Shown here piece by piece: positions 6,392 through 14,270 of a stretch of 17,462 bases of DNA. Where the stretch lies: positions 1 to 17,462 of the forward strand of contig JAEZAU010000108.1 of NCBI GenBank assembly GCA_023430325.1. Direction: 5' to 3'. The first letter of the stretch is position 1; each line of letters opens with the position of its first letter. The DNA is from Bacteroidota bacterium (lineage in GTDB: Bacteria; Bacteroidota; Bacteroidia; Flavobacteriales_F; PHOS-HE28). Position numbers and translations under genes: made by a program. The notes beneath the pieces are model-generated. The model was not told where the DNA came from and searched no databases. It worked only from the letters and a program-made list of their open reading frames with translations.

Positions 6392-7378
6392 ATGAGATAC
6401 ACGTTCGCCATTACAGCCTTCCTCGCCATCGCGATACAGGCCGGGGCCCAGACCGATAGCACGGAGGTGGAGACCGAAAAGAAGAAGAACAATGCCATAA
6501 GCATCGGTGTCAGCTCCAAGACCGGTGGTTATGCCAAGCTCGAGACGGTCGGTGATTCCACCAAGAAGCCGGAGCCGTTCAAGATCGAAACGAAGCGAAA
6601 GATCATCACCATCATCTCAGAACCGAAACCCTTTGCTTCCGTGCAGGACAGTGTTGATGATCGCAAGGCCGAGCTCCGGAAAGATCGGCGCAAGACATTC
6701 ACATACTGGAGCGGTCTTGATGTGGGCGTGAATACGCTCATGGGAAGTGATGGGGATACGGACCTTTCCGGCGACGAGGAGTTCATGGAGATCGATAATG
6801 CGCGCTCACGCTTTTTCGCCATCAATTTCCATGAGGCCAAGCTAGAATTCGGCAGCCACCATGCAGGGCTCATGACCGGTCTTGGACTTGAATTCACAAG
6901 TTATCACCTGAAGAACAATGTCCTGCTGCAGTACAACGCCGATTCGGTGTACGCACTTCAAGTGGAGAAACCCGAGTTCCGCAAGAACAAATTACGTCAG
7001 ATCGGTCTTCGGATCCCATTGATGCTCGAGTTCAACACCAAACGCGCACCGATCCCCACCGATGAACAATTGCGCAGCGGCGAGAGCTTCAGCTTCGATC
7101 GGAAAAGGAACGTGCACCTTGCGGCAGGCCTGGTGGGCAGCTGGTACTTCAACACCATGTACAAACAGAAGTATCGCGGTGAAGATGGCCGCATGCTGAA
7201 GGAAAAGGACAACGGCGATTATCTGCTCATGCCCTATCGGGTGGCGGCTTCGGTAAGGGTGGGCTATGGCGCATGGAACTTCTTCGCCGAATATGCCCTT
7301 ACACCGTTCTTCAAGGAAGATAAAGGTCCTGAGCTTACAGCGTTCAATGTAGGATTGACGATCATCGGGTTCAACTAG
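6392..7378 (+). CDS. Outer-membrane beta-barrel protein
   Basis: The protein has 328 residues. The signal peptide MRYTFAITAFLAIAIQAGAQ has a cleavage site after AGA/Q. A charged, Lys/Glu-rich linker (about 21-105) precedes a membrane barrel. The barrel region (about 106-328) shows alternating beta-strands such as TYWSGLDVGVNTLM, HHAGLMTGLGLEFTSYHL, RQIGLRIPLMLEFN and VHLAAGLVGSWYFN. It ends in the C-terminal pair ASVRVGYGAWNFFAEYALTPFF ... FNVGLTIIGFN, the usual ending of the Bacteroidota porin-like (OMP_b-brl type) family. The ATG at 6392 is preferred over the frame opening at 6305 because it begins the signal peptide and lies just after P3. Probable role: envelope component of the ECF regulon; substrate unknown. 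Confidence 0.82.
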   Translation: MRYTFAITAFLAIAIQAGAQTDSTEVETEKKKNNAISIGVSSKTGGYAKLETVGDSTKKPEPFKIETKRKIITIISEPKPFASVQDSVDDRKAELRKDRRKTFTYWSGLDVGVNTLMGSDGDTDLSGDEEFMEIDNARSRFFAINFHEAKLEFGSHHAGLMTGLGLEFTSYHLKNNVLLQYNADSVYALQVEKPEFRKNKLRQIGLRIPLMLEFNTKRAPIPTDEQLRSGESFSFDRKRNVHLAAGLVGSWYFNTMYKQKYRGEDGRMLKEKDNGDYLLMPYRVAASVRVGYGAWNFFAEYALTPFFKEDKGPELTAFNVGLTIIGFN

Positions 7379-7415
7379 CACTGCCGTTCGCAGTAGCAAC
7401 GAGGGGTTGGATCCG

Positions 7416-7450
7416 GCCGCGGGAGAGCATCTTCCGCGGCTTCTTCTTTT
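7416..7450 (+). terminator. Intrinsic terminator after the beta-barrel gene
   Basis: Stem GCCGCGG (7416-7422) / CCGCGGC (7434-7440) with an 11-base loop is followed by TTCTTCTTTT. It marks the end of the ECF block. Confidence 0.8.
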
Positions 7451-7481
7451 CCGTGGATCGATAGCTTTCGTCAATACCGGC

Positions 7482-7489
7482 TATTTTTG
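7482..7489 (+). promoter_or_regulatory. Bacteroidota -7 promoter box for yebC
   Basis: TATTTTTG is a full match to TAnnTTTG and is followed by CGGGCC. It lies 36 bases before the yebC ATG. I do not see a convincing -33 box at the usual spacing. Confidence 0.5.
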
Positions 7490-7525
7490 CGGGCCGCAGC
7501 ACTTCTGGATAATTCCGACCGTATC

Positions 7526-8278
7526 ATGGGCCGCATTTTTGAAAAGAGAAAGCACAAGATCTTCGCACGCAACGCGAAGCTGAGCAAACTGTTCACCCGC
7601 ATCGGGAAGGAGATCGCGATGGCCGTGAAGGCCGGAGGACCGAATCCGGAAGCGAATTCACGTTTGAAAGTGGCGATCCAGAACGCCCGCGGCATGAACA
7701 TGCCGAAGGATAATGTGGATCGTGCGATCAAGAAAGCCGCCGGTGGCGAAGAGGCCGATTACCATGAGATCACTTATGAAGGCTATGCGCCTGGTGGCGT
7801 GGCGATCTTTGTTGAGGCCGCTACCAATAATGTGAATCGTACGGTGAGCAATGTGCGCAGCTTCTTCACCAAGTGCGGCGGCAACCTCGGCACCAGCGGG
7901 TCGTTGAGCCATGTTTTCGAAAGGAAGGCCGAATTCGTGATCGAGAATGCGGCGTTGAAGGGAAAAGATCTCGATGAGTTCGAAATGGAGGTGATCGATG
8001 GCGGTGCCGATGATGTGGTGCGCGATGAAGATGGCGTGATCATTTATGCCCAGTTCCAGGCATTCGGGCAGATGCAGCAAAAGCTGGAAGCGCTCGGCGT
8101 GGAGGTGAAGAGTGCAGAGCTTAAGAGATTCCCGTTGACGACCATGCCATCGGATATCGACACCGCCAGGAACGTTCTCAAACTTGTTGACCTGCTGGAA
8201 GAGGATGACGATGTGAACGCGGTCTACCACAACATGGACCTTACAGAAGAAGTGGAGGCCGAGTTGGAGAAAGCCTGA
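7526..8278 (+). CDS. yebC: YebC/PmpR family protein (TACO1-type translation factor / regulator)
   Basis: The protein has 250 residues from the ATG at 7526. It begins MGRIFEKRKHKIFARNAKLSKLFTRIGKEI, a Bacteroidota form of the family N-terminus. It continues with the signature GGPNPEANSRLKVAIQNARGMNMPKDNVDRAIKKA and YEGYAPGGVAIFVEAATNNVNRT, both strongly conserved in YebC proteins. The C-terminal DLLEEDDDVNAVYHNMD is also typical. The family was long annotated as a transcriptional regulator (PmpR). Recent work links YebC/TACO1 to relief of ribosome stalling on proline-rich stretches; I rely on general knowledge for that. An earlier in-frame ATG at 7487 lies inside the -7 promoter box, so it is rejected. 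The stop abuts the stop of the convergent kinase gene with no spacer. Confidence 0.95.
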   Translation: MGRIFEKRKHKIFARNAKLSKLFTRIGKEIAMAVKAGGPNPEANSRLKVAIQNARGMNMPKDNVDRAIKKAAGGEEADYHEITYEGYAPGGVAIFVEAATNNVNRTVSNVRSFFTKCGGNLGTSGSLSHVFERKAEFVIENAALKGKDLDEFEMEVIDGGADDVVRDEDGVIIYAQFQAFGQMQQKLEALGVEVKSAELKRFPLTTMPSDIDTARNVLKLVDLLEEDDDVNAVYHNMDLTEEVEAELEKA

Positions 8279-10243
8279 TCAGGCGGTACGCTGCCCGTGC
8301 TTCGCGGCATTCTCTTCCCTTCCCAGCGTACGGAAACGGATATGATATTGGGTGCCTTTGCCGTCCCGGTCACCATCCACGGTCATGCGTCCGTTCAATT
8401 GCTCCACCAGGCTCTCTATCAGTGATACACCGAGCGTATCGCCATTGGCAGCAAGCTTATCTGCGGGAATGCCCACACCGTTGTCCGTATAGATCAGATC
8501 GAACTCCTTGTTGCTGGCACGATGTAGAGAGAGGTTGATGAGGCCCTCTTCACGGCCTTTGAAAGCATGCTTGAACGAATTCGTTATCAGCTCGTTCAAC
8601 AAAAGGCCGAGCGGGACCATGGTATGTAGATCAAGTGCCAGATCGGGATCTATATCGGTCCTATAGGCGATGGTGTCGCTCACGTCATTCAGCCGCACAA
8701 GTTCTTCGAACAATTCCTGGATGTAATGGCTCACATCGAGCATGGAAAGTTCATCGCCCTTGTAGAGTTTCTCATGGATAAGGGCCATGGAAGTGACCCT
8801 GCTCTGGCTTTGATCGAAGGCATGTTGCAGGCGCTCATCGGCGATGGTCCCCGCCTGCAGGCGCAATAGGCTGGCCACCACTTGCAGGTTGTTCTTTACC
8901 CGGTGATGCATCTCCTTGATCAGAAGTTGGATCCTTTCGTTCGCCTGTTCGATCTTCTTTTTTTCCTCCTGGAGCGCCAGCGCCTGTTCAGTGTCGCGAA
9001 GCTTTGCGGCCTTCAGGTTCTCCTTCATCCGCAACAAGGCGTTGCCCAGCACGTCCTGCGGCCCGCGTACGGTCACGGTGGTGTCGTAATTGCCTTTGCC
9101 GATCGCGTCAGCGCTGCTTGCCAGTGATCTAATGTTATCGATCATTCCATTGAAGGATGATGCCATCTGCCCGATCTCATCGGAAGAGTTAACAGGCACT
9201 GCCGCGCGTACGTCGCCCACGGACAGGGCTCTTGCGGCCTGGGCCACTTCATTCACCGTGTTCCGTACCCCGCGCATGATCACGAATCCCATGATCGTTA
9301 CCGCACCGATCACACCGATCAATGCCGCCAGTACGATGAAGAGCCTGATCCTCGCATCCTGCGAATTCGCCGCTGTGGCATCTTCGATCAATTCCAGTGA
9401 ATGATCTTCCACCAGTTTCAACTTGTCCAGGGCGCGAAGCGAAACATCCCACCAATGTTGGGCGGCGATCGCCTGAGGGTCCAGGGAGCGGCGCTCTTTC
9501 ACCGTTCCTATCACCGATCGCATGAAGTTCACATCAGGTCCCTGGAACATCTCCCGGTAGGTGCTCATCACTTCTGGAGGCGCTTCCTTCTCGAAGAGGA
9601 ACATGTTGGCCTCGTACTGGGATATCTGTTCGCTGAGTTCGGCCGTTTCGGCATGGTCGAGCTGCTCATCTCCCAGTGCAATGCTCAGTTTGTCACGGAT
9701 CACGCTCAACGCTTCCTTGGCGTTCAATAATCGCAAATGCGCGTAGAACCGATCCTTGGTTTCGGGATCGAGCGCCAGTTTTCCCACGCGCCCCAACTCC
9801 TCCAAAAGCGCATTGTCCATGGCCCGATAGGTGCGCGAAACGCTGAACGGATCGGTGCGGTTCTCTGCCACTCGGGCCCGTAGGATGTTGAGCCCGCTGA
9901 AGGAGCTGATCTCCTCCATGGGCAATGCGCTCATGTGTGCGGTCTGCTGCAAGGCAGCGATCGCCTCATCGGTATGCGTGTATTGCAGTTGAAGCTTCAC
10001 CACGGTGACCGGGCGGCCGGTAAGAAAGCCGACCGAATAGGCACTCTCCCGCTGCACCTGGTGCATCACATCGGAGAAGAGACTGATCCGCTCAGCCTGG
10101 TTCTTGATGTACTCATAGAAAACGCTTCGTTTCAGATTACTGTCCACCTGTTTACTGATCACCAGTATCATGCCCAGCACCGGAATTGCCAGGGTGATCA
10201 TGAACTTGGTACGGACCGGAAGATCAGCGAAGCGCCACTGCAT
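8279..10243 (-). CDS. Sensor histidine kinase with NIT, HAMP and HisKA_2 domains
   Basis: The protein has 654 residues from the ATG at 10243 (MQWRFADLPVRTKF). Helix 1 is at about 14-30. A long periplasmic helical region (about 40-300), with the Q-x-E-S-x-x-S-V-G-F-L motif (RESAYSVGFL), matches the nitrate/nitrite-sensing NIT fold. Helix 2 is at about 302-325, a HAMP linker at about 326-378, and a coiled coil at about 410-440. The phosphoacceptor box EMHHRVKNNLQVVASLLRLQ is the HisKA_2 form (His447). The ATPase has the N box NELITNSFKHAF, then DNGVGIP and a G-box near DTLGVSL. In-frame starts exist at 10294 and 10315; the extra residues look non-coding. No response regulator is adjacent, so it is an orphan here. 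A near-consensus -7 box (TAAATTGG on the minus strand, 10252-10259) is very close to the ATG. Confidence 0.88.
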   Translation of the reverse strand: MQWRFADLPVRTKFMITLAIPVLGMILVISKQVDSNLKRSVFYEYIKNQAERISLFSDVMHQVQRESAYSVGFLTGRPVTVVKLQLQYTHTDEAIAALQQTAHMSALPMEEISSFSGLNILRARVAENRTDPFSVSRTYRAMDNALLEELGRVGKLALDPETKDRFYAHLRLLNAKEALSVIRDKLSIALGDEQLDHAETAELSEQISQYEANMFLFEKEAPPEVMSTYREMFQGPDVNFMRSVIGTVKERRSLDPQAIAAQHWWDVSLRALDKLKLVEDHSLELIEDATAANSQDARIRLFIVLAALIGVIGAVTIMGFVIMRGVRNTVNEVAQAARALSVGDVRAAVPVNSSDEIGQMASSFNGMIDNIRSLASSADAIGKGNYDTTVTVRGPQDVLGNALLRMKENLKAAKLRDTEQALALQEEKKKIEQANERIQLLIKEMHHRVKNNLQVVASLLRLQAGTIADERLQHAFDQSQSRVTSMALIHEKLYKGDELSMLDVSHYIQELFEELVRLNDVSDTIAYRTDIDPDLALDLHTMVPLGLLLNELITNSFKHAFKGREEGLINLSLHRASNKEFDLIYTDNGVGIPADKLAANGDTLGVSLIESLVEQLNGRMTVDGDRDGKGTQYHIRFRTLGREENAAKHGQRTA

Positions 10244-10331
10244 CGAAGCCCCCAATTTACGGACAGTGCCGATCCCAGCACGGCCAAAGGCCATTGATAG
10301 GCGGTAATTTGGCACCCCCTACCCGCCGAAG

Positions 10332-11903
10332 ATGGAGACCGTGGATCGACAATACACCAGTATGCAAGAGCTCTTTGATTCACTTGAAGAGAAGAATACG
10401 AAGGCCATGGAAGGTGGCGGTGCAGCGCGGATGGAAGCCCAGCACAAAAAGGGAAAGCTCACCGCTCGCGAAAGGGTGGATCTTCTTCTGGATGAAGGAT
10501 CCTTTCAGGAGATCGGCCGTTTGGTCACTCACCGAAGTACCAATTTTGGTCTGGATAAGCAGCAAATCCTGGGCGATGGGGTCATTACGGGTTACGGAAC
10601 GATCGATGGCCGAATGGTCTATGTCTTCTCGCAGGATTTTACGGTCCTGGGCGGATCGCTGGCCGAAGCGCATGCAGCGAAGATCTGCCGCATCATGGAC
10701 CTTGCCATGCAGAACGGTGCACCGGTCATCGGTCTTAACGATAGCGGTGGTGCACGGATTCAGGAAGGCGTAGTGTCTTTGGGTGGATATGCGGACATCT
10801 TCTACAGGAACGTTCGCGCAAGTGGTGTGATACCGCAGATCAGTGCGATACTTGGTCCTTGCGCCGGCGGCGCTGTCTACAGCCCCGCGCTCACTGACTT
10901 TGTAATGATGACCCAAGGCACTAGCTACATGTTCGTGACCGGTCCCAACGTGGTGAAGACCGTTACGCATGAGGAAGTGAGCAGTGAGGATCTGGGCGGT
11001 GCGGTTACGCATGCCAGCAAAAGCGGTGTTGCTCATTTCACGGCAGGGAACGAGCTCGATGCCATTCGCCAATTGAGGCAGCTTATCGGCTACATCCCAA
11101 GCAACTGCGAAGAGGAACCGCCGGTGGTGCCATACGAGGCAGCTGATGGTTCAAGGCCTTTGCTGGACAACATCATTCCGGAGAATCCGAACAAGCCCTA
11201 TGATATCCGTGAGGTGTTGAACGCGGTTATCGATCCGGATAGCAGCATGGAGGTGCATGCCGAATATGCGCGCAACATGGTGGTGGGTTTTGCCAGGGTG
11301 GCCGGCCGAACGGTGGGGTGTGTTGCGAACCAACCCGCCGTCCTTGCCGGGGTGCTTGACATCGATGCGAGCATCAAAGCCGCCCGGTTCGTGCGGTTCT
11401 GTGATGCTTTCAATATCCCGTTGCTGGTATTTGTGGACGTGCCTGGATTTCTGCCGGGTACAGACCAGGAGTGGCGTGGTATCATCAATCATGGCGCGAA
11501 ACTTCTTTATGCGTTCAGCGAGGCGACAGTGCCTCGGATCACGGTGATCACCCGAAAAGCCTACGGTGGCGCATATGATGTGATGAATTCAAAACATATC
11601 GGGGCCGATATGAACTTTGCTTGGCCCAGTGCCGAAATAGCCGTGATGGGTGCGAAAGGTGCGGCGGAGATCATCTTCAAGAACGAGATCGCCTCTGCGA
11701 GCGATCCAGCGGCCAAGCATAAGGAGAAAGAGGAGGAATATCGCCGACAATTCGCTAATCCATATGAAGCAGCGGCGCGTGGGTTCGTAGATGAAGTGAT
11801 CAGACCTCGCGACACACGCATTAAGATCATTGCAGCCCTTGAAATGCTTCGCAACAAGGTCGAAAAGCTGCCTCGGAAGAAGCATGGAAATATCCCTTTG
11901 TAA
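10332..11903 (+). CDS. Acyl-CoA (probably propionyl-CoA) carboxylase carboxyltransferase beta subunit
   Basis: The protein has 523 residues, full length for the PccB/AccD5 family. It transfers CO2 from carboxybiotin to an acyl-CoA. The N-terminal half has AQHKKGKLTARERVDLLLDEGSF, GLNDSGGARIQEGV and the oxyanion-hole region GPCAGGAVYSPALTDF. The C-terminal half has VDVPGFLPGTDQEW and ITRKAYGGAYDVMNSKHIGAD. The Asp in GGAYDVM sits where actinobacterial PccB carries its substrate-selecting Asp, which favours propionyl-CoA; acetyl-CoA-preferring homologues carry other residues. That assignment is from family knowledge. The biotin carboxylase and biotin carrier subunits are not in this window. The ATG at 10362 (MQELFDSLEEKN) is an equally good start. 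It is divergent from the kinase gene with about 90 bases between the preferred starts. Confidence 0.94.
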   Translation: METVDRQYTSMQELFDSLEEKNTKAMEGGGAARMEAQHKKGKLTARERVDLLLDEGSFQEIGRLVTHRSTNFGLDKQQILGDGVITGYGTIDGRMVYVFSQDFTVLGGSLAEAHAAKICRIMDLAMQNGAPVIGLNDSGGARIQEGVVSLGGYADIFYRNVRASGVIPQISAILGPCAGGAVYSPALTDFVMMTQGTSYMFVTGPNVVKTVTHEEVSSEDLGGAVTHASKSGVAHFTAGNELDAIRQLRQLIGYIPSNCEEEPPVVPYEAADGSRPLLDNIIPENPNKPYDIREVLNAVIDPDSSMEVHAEYARNMVVGFARVAGRTVGCVANQPAVLAGVLDIDASIKAARFVRFCDAFNIPLLVFVDVPGFLPGTDQEWRGIINHGAKLLYAFSEATVPRITVITRKAYGGAYDVMNSKHIGADMNFAWPSAEIAVMGAKGAAEIIFKNEIASASDPAAKHKEKEEEYRRQFANPYEAAARGFVDEVIRPRDTRIKIIAALEMLRNKVEKLPRKKHGNIPL

Positions 11904-11989
11904 CGGGCACAGTTCTAACGGATCGACATTTCTTCACAGTGCGATAGGCGTATGCCTTCATAACTTGCGGTACCTAAACTTCCCGATCG

Positions 11990-12625
11990 ATGTTCTTTAA
12001 GATCACAGTAGCGCTAGCCGCCACCTCTGCCATGTTCTTTACCTCGCACGATCCATTGAAGGACCTCAATATCGGCGATCCCCTTCCCCTGCCCGATCAC
12101 GCCATGATCGATGTTTCCGGTGAAAAGTTGTCACTGCAACAGATCGCTGGAGATCATGGTCTGCTGGTCATCTTTTCAAGCAACCAATGCCCGTTCGTTG
12201 TCGGGTCTGAAGGCAGTGAAGGATGGGATGGCCGCTATGGCGGCATTCATGAAGTGGCGAAGAAGCACGGGATCGGCATGGCCTTGATCAACAGCAACCA
12301 CGCAACCCGTGAAAAGGGCGAGTCTTTGGCGGACATGCAGCGCAGGCATAAGGAACGCGGGTTCGGAAGCTATTACCTGGTGGATGAGAACAGTGCCGCC
12401 GCGGATGCATTCGCAGCACGAACCACACCGCACGTATTTCTCTTCAACAAGGACATGAAATTGGTCTACAAAGGCGCCATCGATGACAGTGTTGCGAGCT
12501 CCAAGGATGTGAAGGAGCATTGGCTGAAGAACGCCATGGAGAATATGATCGTGGGAAAACCCATCGAACCGGCAACCACCCGCAACATCGGCTGCAGCAT
12601 CAAGCGTGCCCGGCACGACCACTGA
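11990..12625 (+). CDS. Secreted thioredoxin-fold / redoxin (AhpC-TSA-like) protein
   Basis: The protein has 211 residues. A signal-peptide-like N-terminus (FFKITVALAATSAMFFTS) precedes a thioredoxin-fold domain: NIGDPLPLPDHAMIDVSG, then LLVIFSSNQCPFVVGSEG with the active-site-like Cys67, then TTPHVFLFNKDMKLVYKGAIDD. A second Cys (Cys202) lies in the C-terminal GCSIKR motif, which is shared by many peroxiredoxin-like redoxins of this group. There is no CxxC pair; the QCPFV form is typical of redoxins of the 'CPF' type. Inferred role: periplasmic thiol chemistry, peroxidase or reductase uncertain. The gene stands alone with short intergenic regions either side, and I see no terminator. Confidence 0.82.
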   Translation: MFFKITVALAATSAMFFTSHDPLKDLNIGDPLPLPDHAMIDVSGEKLSLQQIAGDHGLLVIFSSNQCPFVVGSEGSEGWDGRYGGIHEVAKKHGIGMALINSNHATREKGESLADMQRRHKERGFGSYYLVDENSAAADAFAARTTPHVFLFNKDMKLVYKGAIDDSVASSKDVKEHWLKNAMENMIVGKPIEPATTRNIGCSIKRARHDH

Positions 12626-12709
12626 TCCCGGCCAGGTATTAAGAGCGTTCAGGAAGCGCCGTTGTTGATTTGTTGATAAGAAAGCCACTGCAGCCTCGCG
12701 CAGGGATCG

Positions 12710-12717
12710 TTCCTTTG
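12710..12717 (+). promoter_or_regulatory. Possible -7 promoter box for purD
   Basis: TTCCTTTG matches TAnnTTTG at all but the second base and lies 16 bases before the purD ATG. No -33 box is evident at normal spacing, so this is tentative. Confidence 0.3.
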
Positions 12718-12733
12718 TGAAAAGGCGGACGAA

Positions 12734-14044
12734 ATGAACGTTCTATTGATCGGTGGTGGCGGAAGGGAACATGCCCTGGCCTGGAAGATCGCGCAGAGCT
12801 CCCTGCTCGACGAATTGTACGTAGCACCCGGCAATCCCGGTTCGGTGCGGCACGGCAGGAATGTGCAGCTCGATCTCACCGATCATAAGGCGTTGAGAAA
12901 ATTCCTATTGGAAAAAGGGATCAGCATGGTGGTGGTAGGTCCGGAGGCACCGCTGGTGGACGGACTTCATGATCGCATCGCAGATGATCCGCAGCTTTCC
13001 GGTGTCACGGTCATTGGTCCGCGCAAGGAAGGCGCACGTCTGGAGGGAAGCAAGGATTTCGCCAAGGAATTCATGTTCCGCCATAATATTCCCACTGCTG
13101 CACATCGAACATTCGTGAAAGGTCAGCTCCAGGATGCGATCGCCCATCTGGAGAACGTGAAGCCGCCTTACGTGATCAAAGCCGATGGTCTGGCAGCCGG
13201 CAAGGGCGTAGTGATCACTTCCGATCGCAAAGAGGCTGAGAGGTCATTGAAGGACATGCTTCAAGGTGGTGTGCATGGCGCCGCTGGCGAACGTGTGGTG
13301 ATCGAACAGCATTTGAAAGGGATCGAGCTTTCTGCGTTCCTGATCACCGATGGCCGATCATTCAAAATGTTGCCCGCGGCCAAGGATTACAAGCGGATCG
13401 GCAATGATGATCAAGGGCCGAACACCGGAGGCATGGGTGCGGTCTCACCCGCTCATTTCGCGGACAAGGACTTCATGCAGAAGGTGCATGATCGCATTGC
13501 TGCGCCCACCATCCGTGGTTTGCAGAAAGATGGAATTCCGTACAGTGGATTTCTGTTCATGGGGCTCATGAACGTGAACAATGAGCCGTACGTCATCGAA
13601 TACAATGTGCGCCTGGGCGATCCCGAAACGGAAGTGATCCTGCCTCGACTGCGCAGCGATCTGCTCGATCTGTTCGAAGGCATTGCCAGCGGCACGCTCA
13701 GCGAGAGGCATGTGGATGTGGACGATCGCACCGCTGTTACCGTGGTCATCGCTTCAGAGGGTTATCCCGGCAACTATGAAAAGGGCCGGCCGATCGGGGG
13801 CATCGATCTGGTGCGTGACGCCTATGTGTTCCACGCGGGCACCAGGATGAAGGGTGATACGCTGGTCACCGATGGCGGTCGCGTGCTCTGCGTCACCGCG
13901 TTCGGCAAGGATCTCGATCAGGCCATCGCATCAGCATACCGCAATGCGGCGCTCATCGATTTCGACGGAAAGTATTTCAGGACGGATATCGGCAGGGACC
14001 TGGTGAAGATCCCCGTGCCAAGAGGGGCACAGCAGCAGGTGTGA
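12734..14044 (+). CDS. purD: Phosphoribosylamine-glycine ligase (GAR synthetase)
   Basis: The protein has 436 residues, full length. It catalyses the second step of de novo purine synthesis: 5-phosphoribosylamine + glycine + ATP to glycinamide ribonucleotide. The N-domain starts MNVLLIGGGGREHALAWKI. The ATP-grasp domain has PYVIKADGLAAGKGVVI (about residues 144-160), GPNTGGMGAVSPAHF, and the metal-binding EYNVRLGDPETEVILPRL. The C-terminal domain follows with VIASEGYPGNYEKG. All the expected motifs are intact. The stop abuts the stop of the convergent 59-residue gene. The adjacent small membrane protein and DUF6427-type gene are, as I recall, regular purD neighbours in Flavobacteriales. Confidence 0.97.
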   Translation: MNVLLIGGGGREHALAWKIAQSSLLDELYVAPGNPGSVRHGRNVQLDLTDHKALRKFLLEKGISMVVVGPEAPLVDGLHDRIADDPQLSGVTVIGPRKEGARLEGSKDFAKEFMFRHNIPTAAHRTFVKGQLQDAIAHLENVKPPYVIKADGLAAGKGVVITSDRKEAERSLKDMLQGGVHGAAGERVVIEQHLKGIELSAFLITDGRSFKMLPAAKDYKRIGNDDQGPNTGGMGAVSPAHFADKDFMQKVHDRIAAPTIRGLQKDGIPYSGFLFMGLMNVNNEPYVIEYNVRLGDPETEVILPRLRSDLLDLFEGIASGTLSERHVDVDDRTAVTVVIASEGYPGNYEKGRPIGGIDLVRDAYVFHAGTRMKGDTLVTDGGRVLCVTAFGKDLDQAIASAYRNAALIDFDGKYFRTDIGRDLVKIPVPRGAQQQV

Positions 14045-14224
14045 TCAGATCAGCGTACCGCGGCGCCGGGCCTCCTCACTGTACCGGCGTTGCATCAGGA
14101 GCCAGTAGACCAGGCCAAAGGCCAGAACGAGCGTGACACCGATGACCGGCACCCAGCCCATCACCACCAATACCTGGAAAGTGGCCTCCAGGAAATGTCC
14201 GATTCCAAAGAAGATCTTGTACAT
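14045..14224 (-). CDS. Small (59-residue) single-helix membrane protein, DUF6341-like
   Basis: A short gene on the minus strand begins with ATG at 14224 (MYKIFFGIGHFLEATFQVL) and ends in TGA at 14047-14045. It has an amphipathic N-terminus, a Trp at residue 24, and a strongly hydrophobic helix (about 27-44) containing GLVYWLL. A positively charged tail, MQRRYSEEARRRGTLI, ends the protein. The layout resembles DUF6341, a family of small membrane proteins that in Flavobacteriales sits beside purD and DUF6427. A full-consensus -7 promoter box lies 22 bases upstream, and the stop abuts the purD stop exactly. Both support a real gene. The family name is recalled, not checked; the function is unknown. 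Confidence 0.72.
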   Translation of the reverse strand: MYKIFFGIGHFLEATFQVLVVMGWVPVIGVTLVLAFGLVYWLLMQRRYSEEARRRGTLI

Positions 14225-14246
14225 CTGTTGCAGGATGGATCGCGGA

Positions 14247-14254
14247 CAAAGATA
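14247..14254 (-). promoter_or_regulatory. Bacteroidota -7 promoter box for the 59-residue membrane protein gene
   Basis: Read on the minus strand these bases are TATCTTTG, followed by TCCGCG, a full match to TAnnTTTG. The predicted start of transcription is about 15-18 bases before the ATG at 14224. A -33 box is not obvious. Confidence 0.5.
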
Positions 14255-14270
14255 GAAGAGCGTAGGTCAG

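Noticed and set aside
7658..8230. A minus-strand open frame (190 residues) within yebC
   Set aside because: Antisense shadow of a strongly conserved gene, with no independent coding features.
10244..10315. N-terminal extension of the sensor kinase by 24 residues
   Set aside because: The added residues show no family character, run up to the divergent gene's promoter region and cover a near-consensus -7 box for the kinase itself.
10380..11072. A long minus-strand open frame (230 residues) inside the carboxyltransferase gene
   Set aside because: It lies entirely antisense to a full-length, motif-complete gene, its translation is rich in His, Arg and Cys with no family pattern, and it has no promoter or start context.
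11899..11904. TGTAAC after the carboxyltransferase gene as a fourth ECF promoter
   Set aside because: It coincides with the TAA stop codon and no CGTC lies 15-16 bases downstream. The same holds for the TGTAAC at 17161-17166.
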